From: Corallococcus carmarthensis
Lineage (GTDB): Bacteria > Myxococcota > Myxococcia > Myxococcales > Myxococcaceae
NCBI RefSeq assembly: GCF_003611695.1
Contig: NZ_RAWE01000012.1
Location: 1 to 64,000 of the forward strand
Direction of reading: 5' to 3'
Length of the DNA stretch: 64,000 bases
A model generated the notes under the pieces. The model was given only the letters and a program-made list of their open reading frames with translations, did not search any database and was not told where the DNA came from. Positions 60,209 to 64,000 of the stretch are shown piece after piece. The number at the start of each line of letters is the position of its first letter. The first letter of the stretch is position 1. Position numbers and translations under genes: made by a program.

Positions 60209-61222
60209 ATGGCCATCAAGCTCGCCATCAACGGCTTCGGTCGCATCGGTCGCTGCATCCTTCGCGCCGCGCTCAGCCGCAAGGAAGACCTCGAGATCGT
60301 CGCCATCAACGACCTCGACAAGCCGTCGGCGCTGGCCCACCTGTTCAAGTACGACTCCGTGCACCGCACGTGGCCGGGTGAGGTGTCGCACACGGACAAG
60401 GGCATCGTGGTGAACGGCAAGGAGATCGCCGTCACCGCGGAGAAAGACCCCTCCGCCCTGCCGTGGAAGAACATGAACGTGGACGTGGTGATGGAGTGCA
60501 CCGGCCGCTTCACCGCGCGCGACGCCGCCGCCAAGCACCTGGCCGCGGGCGCCAAGAAGGTCATCATCTCCGCGCCGGCCAAGGGCCCGGACATGACCAT
60601 CGCGTACGGCATCAACCACCACGAATACGACCCGGCCAAGCACCACATCGTGTCCAACGCCTCGTGCACCACCAACTGCCTGGCGCCCATCGCCAAGGTG
60701 CTGGTGGACAACTTCGGCATCGAGAAGGGCCTGATGACGACGGTGCACAGCTACACCAACGACCAGCGCATCCTGGACCTCACCCACGAGGACATGCGCC
60801 GCGCCCGCGCCGCCGCGCTCTCCATGATCCCCACCAGCACCGGCGCCGCGAAGGCCATCGGTGAGGTCCTCCCCGTGCTCAAGGGCAAGATGCACGGCCT
60901 GTCCGTCCGCGTCCCCACCCCGAACGTGTCCCTGGTGGACCTGACGGTGAACACCTCCAAGAAGGTCACCGCGGAAGAGGTCATCGCCGCGATGAAGGCC
61001 GCCGCCAATGGTCCGCTCAAGGGCGTGCTGGAGTTCAGCGACGCGCAGACGGTGTCCGTGGACTACAACGGCAACCCGCACTCGGCCATCTTCGACGCCA
61101 CCAACTGCTACGTGATGGGCGACAACCTGCTCAAGGTCATGGCCTGGTACGACAACGAGTGGGGCTTCTCCAACCGCATGGTCGACACGGCGAAGTTCCT
61201 CGTGTCCAAGGGCGTGGCTTAA
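60209..61222 (+). CDS. gap: Glyceraldehyde-3-phosphate dehydrogenase, type I
   Basis: A 337-residue NAD-dependent GAPDH. The N-terminal motif is INGFGRIGRCILR, the catalytic Cys153 is in SNASCTTNCLAP, and His in the SYTNDQ region and GAAKAIG follow. Length is that of the type I family. It converts glyceraldehyde-3-phosphate to 1,3-bisphosphoglycerate. It is the first of three glycolytic genes on the plus strand, with pgk 63 bases after and the leader hairpin before. Confidence 0.97.
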   Translation: MAIKLAINGFGRIGRCILRAALSRKEDLEIVAINDLDKPSALAHLFKYDSVHRTWPGEVSHTDKGIVVNGKEIAVTAEKDPSALPWKNMNVDVVMECTGRFTARDAAAKHLAAGAKKVIISAPAKGPDMTIAYGINHHEYDPAKHHIVSNASCTTNCLAPIAKVLVDNFGIEKGLMTTVHSYTNDQRILDLTHEDMRRARAAALSMIPTSTGAAKAIGEVLPVLKGKMHGLSVRVPTPNVSLVDLTVNTSKKVTAEEVIAAMKAAANGPLKGVLEFSDAQTVSVDYNGNPHSAIFDATNCYVMGDNLLKVMAWYDNEWGFSNRMVDTAKFLVSKGVA

Positions 61223-61285
61223 GGCCGCACCCCGCATCCCGGCACGTTGTTGGGCTGACCGAGACAGGCACAAGGGACACCAAAG

Positions 61286-62479
61286 ATGATCCGCTACATC
61301 GATGACCTGCAGTTGACCGGCAAGCGCGTCTTCATCCGCGTGGACTTCAACGTCCCGTTGGAGGGGCGCCGCGTCACCGACGACACCCGCATCCGTGAGG
61401 CGCTCCCCACCATCCGGCGGGCGCTGGAGATGGGCGGCAAGGTCATCCTGGCGTCCCACCTCGGTCGGCCCAAGGGGGCGGACCCCAAGCTGTCCACGGT
61501 GCTCGTCGCGGAGAAGCTGGCGGAGCTGCTGGGCGGCAAGCACGAGGTCATCCACGCGGACGACTGCGTGGGCGACAACGTGAAGAAGCAGGTGAACGAC
61601 CTGAAGGCGGGGCAGGTGCTCCTGTTGGAGAACCTGCGCTTCCACAAGGAGGAGGAGGCGAACGACGAGACCTTCGCGCGCGAGCTGGCGGCGCTGGCGG
61701 ACGTCTACGTCAACGACGCGTTCGGCACGGCGCACCGCGCGCACGCGTCCACGGCCGGCATGGTGCCCTTCGTGAAGGAGAAGGCCGCCGGCCTCCTGAT
61801 GCGCAAGGAGATCGAGTACCTGGGCGACAAGGTGCTGCGCAATCCGCAGAAGCCCTTCGTGGCCATCCTGGGCGGCTCCAAGGTGAGCGACAAGATCAAG
61901 GTCATCGAGAGCCTGCTGCCCAAGGTGGACGCGCTGCTCGTGGGCGGCGCCATGGCGTACACCTTCTTGAAGGCGCAGGGCATCGAAGTGGGCAAGAGCC
62001 GGGTGGAGGAGGGCGACAAGCTGGCGCTGGCGGCGAAGCTGCTGGACACGGCCAAGCGCCTGAAGACGCCGCTGGTGCTGCCCATCGACCACATCGTGTG
62101 CGCGGACCTGGAGGGCAAGGGGCCGGTGAAGGAGACGCCGGATCAGGTCGTCCCCGCGGACATGATGGGCCTGGACATCGGCCCGAAGACGCGCGCGATG
62201 TTCACGCAGCGGATCCGCGACGCGAAGACGGTGGTGTGGAACGGGCCCATGGGTCTCTTCGAAGTGGCCAAGTTCGCGGAGGGCACCCGCTCCGTGGCCG
62301 CGGCGATGTCCATCAACAAGGACGCGACGACGGTGATTGGCGGCGGCGACAGCGCGGCGGCGGTGGAGCAGATGGGCTACGCGGACAAGATGAGCCACGT
62401 GTCCACGGGCGGTGGCGCGTCGCTGGAGTTCCTGGAGGGCCGGGAGCTGCCCGGCATCAAGGCGCTGGAGACGAAGTAG
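61286..62479 (+). CDS. pgk: Phosphoglycerate kinase
   Basis: A 397-residue kinase of full family length. Substrate and nucleotide motifs: RVDFNVPL near residue 18, SHLGRPKG near 58, [12 protein letters not shown] near 194 and the C-terminal [11 protein letters not shown] region. Makes ATP and 3-phosphoglycerate from 1,3-bisphosphoglycerate. The ATG at 61286 has AAGGGA in front. It sits between gap and tpiA, all in one direction. Confidence 0.97.
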   Translation: MIRYIDDLQLTGKRVFIRVDFNVPLEGRRVTDDTRIREALPTIRRALEMGGKVILASHLGRPKGADPKLSTVLVAEKLAELLGGKHEVIHADDCVGDNVKKQVNDLKAGQVLLLENLRFHKEEEANDETFARELAALADVYVNDAFGTAHRAHASTAGMVPFVKEKAAGLLMRKEIEYLGDKVLRNPQKPFVAILGGSKVSDKIKVIESLLPKVDALLVGGAMAYTFLKAQGIEVGKSRVEEGDKLALAAKLLDTAKRLKTPLVLPIDHIVCADLEGKGPVKETPDQVVPADMMGLDIGPKTRAMFTQRIRDAKTVVWNGPMGLFEVAKFAEGTRSVAAAMSINKDATTVIGGGDSAAAVEQMGYADKMSHVSTGGGASLEFLEGRELPGIKALETK

Positions 62480-62515
62480 GGCACCCACGCGGTACGCACC
62501 GGGGGAGACACCACG

Positions 62516-63277
62516 ATGGCTCGTCGGAAGATCGTCGCTGGCAACTGGAAGATGAACAAGACGGTGCCGGAAGCGCTCGCGTTGGTGCGGGAGCTTCGCG
62601 GCGCGGTGGCGGCGCTGGGCGACAAGGTGGAGGTGGCCATCGCCCCGCCGTTCGTGGCGCTGCAGCCCCTGCACGTCGCGCTGGAGGGGGCGCCCCTCCA
62701 GCTGGCGGCGCAGAACTGCCACTGGGAGTCCTCGGGCGCCTTCACGGGGGAAATCTCCGCGCCGATGCTGGCGGAGCTGGGGTGTGCCTACGTCATCGTG
62801 GGGCACTCGGAGCGTCGGCAGTTCTTCGGGGAGACGGACGCCACGGTGAACAAGCGGGCGAAGGCGGTGAAGGCCGCCGGGATGACGCCCATCGTGTGCG
62901 TGGGTGAGACGCTGGCCGAGCGCGAGTCGAACCAGACGCTGGCGGTGGTGGAGCGCCAGGTGCGGGGCGCGCTGGAGGGCTTCTCCGGGGCGGACGTGGC
63001 CACGTTCGTGATGGCGTACGAGCCGGTGTGGGCCATTGGGACGGGCCGGACGGCGACCACGGCGCAGGCGCAGGAGGTCCACGCGGCCATCCGGGGGCTG
63101 CTGGCCCGGCTGTACGACGAGGGGACGGCCGGCAGGGTCCGCATCCAGTATGGCGGCAGCGTGAAGCCGGACAACGCTGCGGAATTGCTGGGGCAGCCGG
63201 ACGTGGACGGTGCCCTGGTCGGGGGAGCGAGCCTCAAGGCGGCCGACTTCGTGGCCATCGTGAAGGCGGCGGGCTGA
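62516..63277 (+). CDS. tpiA: Triosephosphate isomerase
   Basis: A 253-residue TIM-barrel enzyme. Lys in GNWKMNK (about residue 12), catalytic His in [10 protein letters not shown] (about 95) and Glu in [11 protein letters not shown] (about 165) are all present, and the phosphate loop is [10 protein letters not shown]. It interconverts dihydroxyacetone phosphate and glyceraldehyde-3-phosphate. It follows pgk by 36 bases and precedes secG by 84, an arrangement common in several bacterial groups. Confidence 0.97.
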   Translation: MARRKIVAGNWKMNKTVPEALALVRELRGAVAALGDKVEVAIAPPFVALQPLHVALEGAPLQLAAQNCHWESSGAFTGEISAPMLAELGCAYVIVGHSERRQFFGETDATVNKRAKAVKAAGMTPIVCVGETLAERESNQTLAVVERQVRGALEGFSGADVATFVMAYEPVWAIGTGRTATTAQAQEVHAAIRGLLARLYDEGTAGRVRIQYGGSVKPDNAAELLGQPDVDGALVGGASLKAADFVAIVKAAG

Positions 63278-63361
63278 CGTCGGCATTCCCGTTAGAAGTT
63301 GTCACCCGTTGACCACTTTGTGTAGGTTGCGCCCTCTTTTCACGGAGCGTTTGGAACACCC

Positions 63362-63766
63362 ATGCTGACCTTCTTCACGATCGTGCACGTCCTGCTCTGC
63401 GTGTTCATGATCTTCGTCATCTTGTTGCAGCCGGGGAAGGACGCCGGCATGGGTTCCGCCCTGGGTGGCGGTGCCGCGACGAGCGCCTTCGGTGGGCGCG
63501 GCGCGGTGACCTTCTTGAGCAAGCTGACGGGCATCTGCGCCGCCTTGTTCTTCCTGACCTCGCTGGGCCTGTCGTTCGTGGGCCTGCGCGGTTCCGTGGC
63601 CGCGGGAGGTTCCGTGGCGACGCCGGCGAAGACGGCCCCGGCGACCCCGGGTGCCACGACGCCTGCTCCGGCGGCCCCGGGTGCGGTGGAGCAGGAGCGC
63701 TCCGCGACGCCTCCGGCGGAGGGCCAGCAGGCTCCCGCGACGCCGGCTCCTGCGCCCGCGCAGTAG
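63362..63766 (+). CDS. secG: SecG preprotein translocase subunit
   Basis: A 134-residue SecG. Two membrane segments lie at about 2-22 and 52-72, and between them is the conserved QPGKDAGMGSALGGG region. Typical SecG is about 75-110 residues; here a Pro/Ala/Thr-rich C-terminal tail of about 55 residues is added. SecG helps SecYE during protein export. The ATG at 63362 follows tpiA by 84 bases. Confidence 0.94.
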   Translation: MLTFFTIVHVLLCVFMIFVILLQPGKDAGMGSALGGGAATSAFGGRGAVTFLSKLTGICAALFFLTSLGLSFVGLRGSVAAGGSVATPAKTAPATPGATTPAPAAPGAVEQERSATPPAEGQQAPATPAPAPAQ

Positions 63767-63821
63767 CCGTCAGGAAGTATCGGCTTCACGCGACGGTTGA
63801 ATTGGTTGTTGCGTGAATCCA

Positions 63822-63844
63822 CGGGGTCCGGTACATGGACCCCG
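63822..63844 (+). other. Hairpin upstream of tRNA-Leu
   Basis: An 8-bp perfect stem CGGGGTCC/GGACCCCG with a seven-base loop ends seven bases before the tRNA. There is no T-tract. It may end secG transcription or separate the tRNA from the mRNA during processing. Confidence 0.4.
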
Positions 63845-63850
63845 CCGAAC

Positions 63851-63932
63851 GCCCAGGTGGTGGAACTGGTAGACACACCATCTTGAGGGGGTGGCGCCGA
63901 AAGGTGTGCGGGTTCGAATCCCGCCCTGGGCA
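63851..63932 (+). tRNA. tRNA-Leu (anticodon GAG)
   Basis: An 82-base tRNA. The acceptor stem GCCCAGG/CCTGGGC, anticodon loop TTGAGGG (anticodon GAG, reading CUC and CUU codons), the long variable arm of class II tRNAs and the T-loop GTTCGAATC are all visible. The CCA end is not encoded; the discriminator is A. Confidence 0.95.
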
Positions 63933-63944
63933 CTCCGAACAAGA

Positions 63945-63981
63945 GCCTCCGAGTCGAAAGACTCGGGGGCTTTTGTCGTTT
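63945..63981 (+). terminator. Intrinsic terminator after tRNA-Leu
   Basis: An 11-bp stem (63945-63955 with 63960-63970, one G-T pair) closed by a GAAA tetraloop and followed by TTTTGTCGTTT. It lies 13 bases downstream of the tRNA 3' end. Confidence 0.92.
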
Positions 63982-64000
63982 CAGGCCCTTCGCGGCTCAG

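Overview
The window is high-GC (about 70 percent) DNA with long, tightly packed genes and many antisense open frames that are composition artefacts. Gene content points to a myxobacterium of the Myxococcus/Corallococcus type: a MYXO-CTERM-tailed cell-wall amidase, many hybrid or multi-domain signalling proteins, secreted lipase and M4 protease genes, and repeated small lipoproteins. No phage, insertion sequence, CRISPR array or replication origin was seen. Genus assignment is inference; no database was searched.

Layout. 1-2.7 kb: a short Hsp70 with a clear sigma70-type promoter, followed by a Pro/Ala repeat protein cut by the window edge. 2.9-9 kb: a class II amidotransferase-like protein lacking the catalytic Cys2, an operon of polX, a degenerate serine-protease homologue and a CPBP membrane protease (candidate myxosortase), then a Rieske protein, a His-rich MoaB and a TIGR02757 protein. 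9-16 kb: hybrid histidine kinase coupled to an alpha/beta hydrolase, a secreted unknown, and a fused ethanolamine ammonia-lyase (EutB-EutC). 15.9-17 kb: three paralogous Cys-rich small lipoproteins, with a copied 3' end of the eutBC gene between the first two. 17-26.5 kb: carotenoid-type FAD oxidoreductase, TonB, a two-component pair, a YXWGXW protein, lipoate ligase, a PLP-fold protein and a nucleotidyltransferase.

26.7-28.7 kb: secreted lipase with its foldase LifO. 28.7-35.7 kb: a minus-strand biosynthetic cluster (SGNH-like protein, two left-handed-beta-helix acyltransferases, ACP, asparagine-synthase-like amidotransferase, AMP-ligase, divergent NAD-synthase-like protein). This is the best candidate for an undescribed pathway. 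35.9-40.3 kb: MscS channel with a cNMP domain, then holB-holA and a small SAM-fold protein. 40.6-48.5 kb: M4 metalloprotease (TTG start, candidate sigma54 promoter, strong terminator), patatin-like lipoprotein, TANGO2-like protein, metG, a HEAT-repeat protein and tatD. 48.4-55.3 kb: degenerate HD-GYP scaffold, YhaM-type exoribonuclease with disordered repeats, RlmI-like methyltransferase, small membrane protein and an FAD dehydrogenase. 55.6-60.1 kb: a 70-residue protein behind a sigma54-like promoter, YciI-like protein, extended DgkA and the MYXO-CTERM amidase.

60.2-64 kb: gap-pgk-tpiA-secG, all on the plus strand, then tRNA-Leu(GAG) and an intrinsic terminator. Lower glycolysis is thus linked to the Sec translocon. 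The candidate myxosortase near the left end and the MYXO-CTERM amidase near the right end could be enzyme and substrate.
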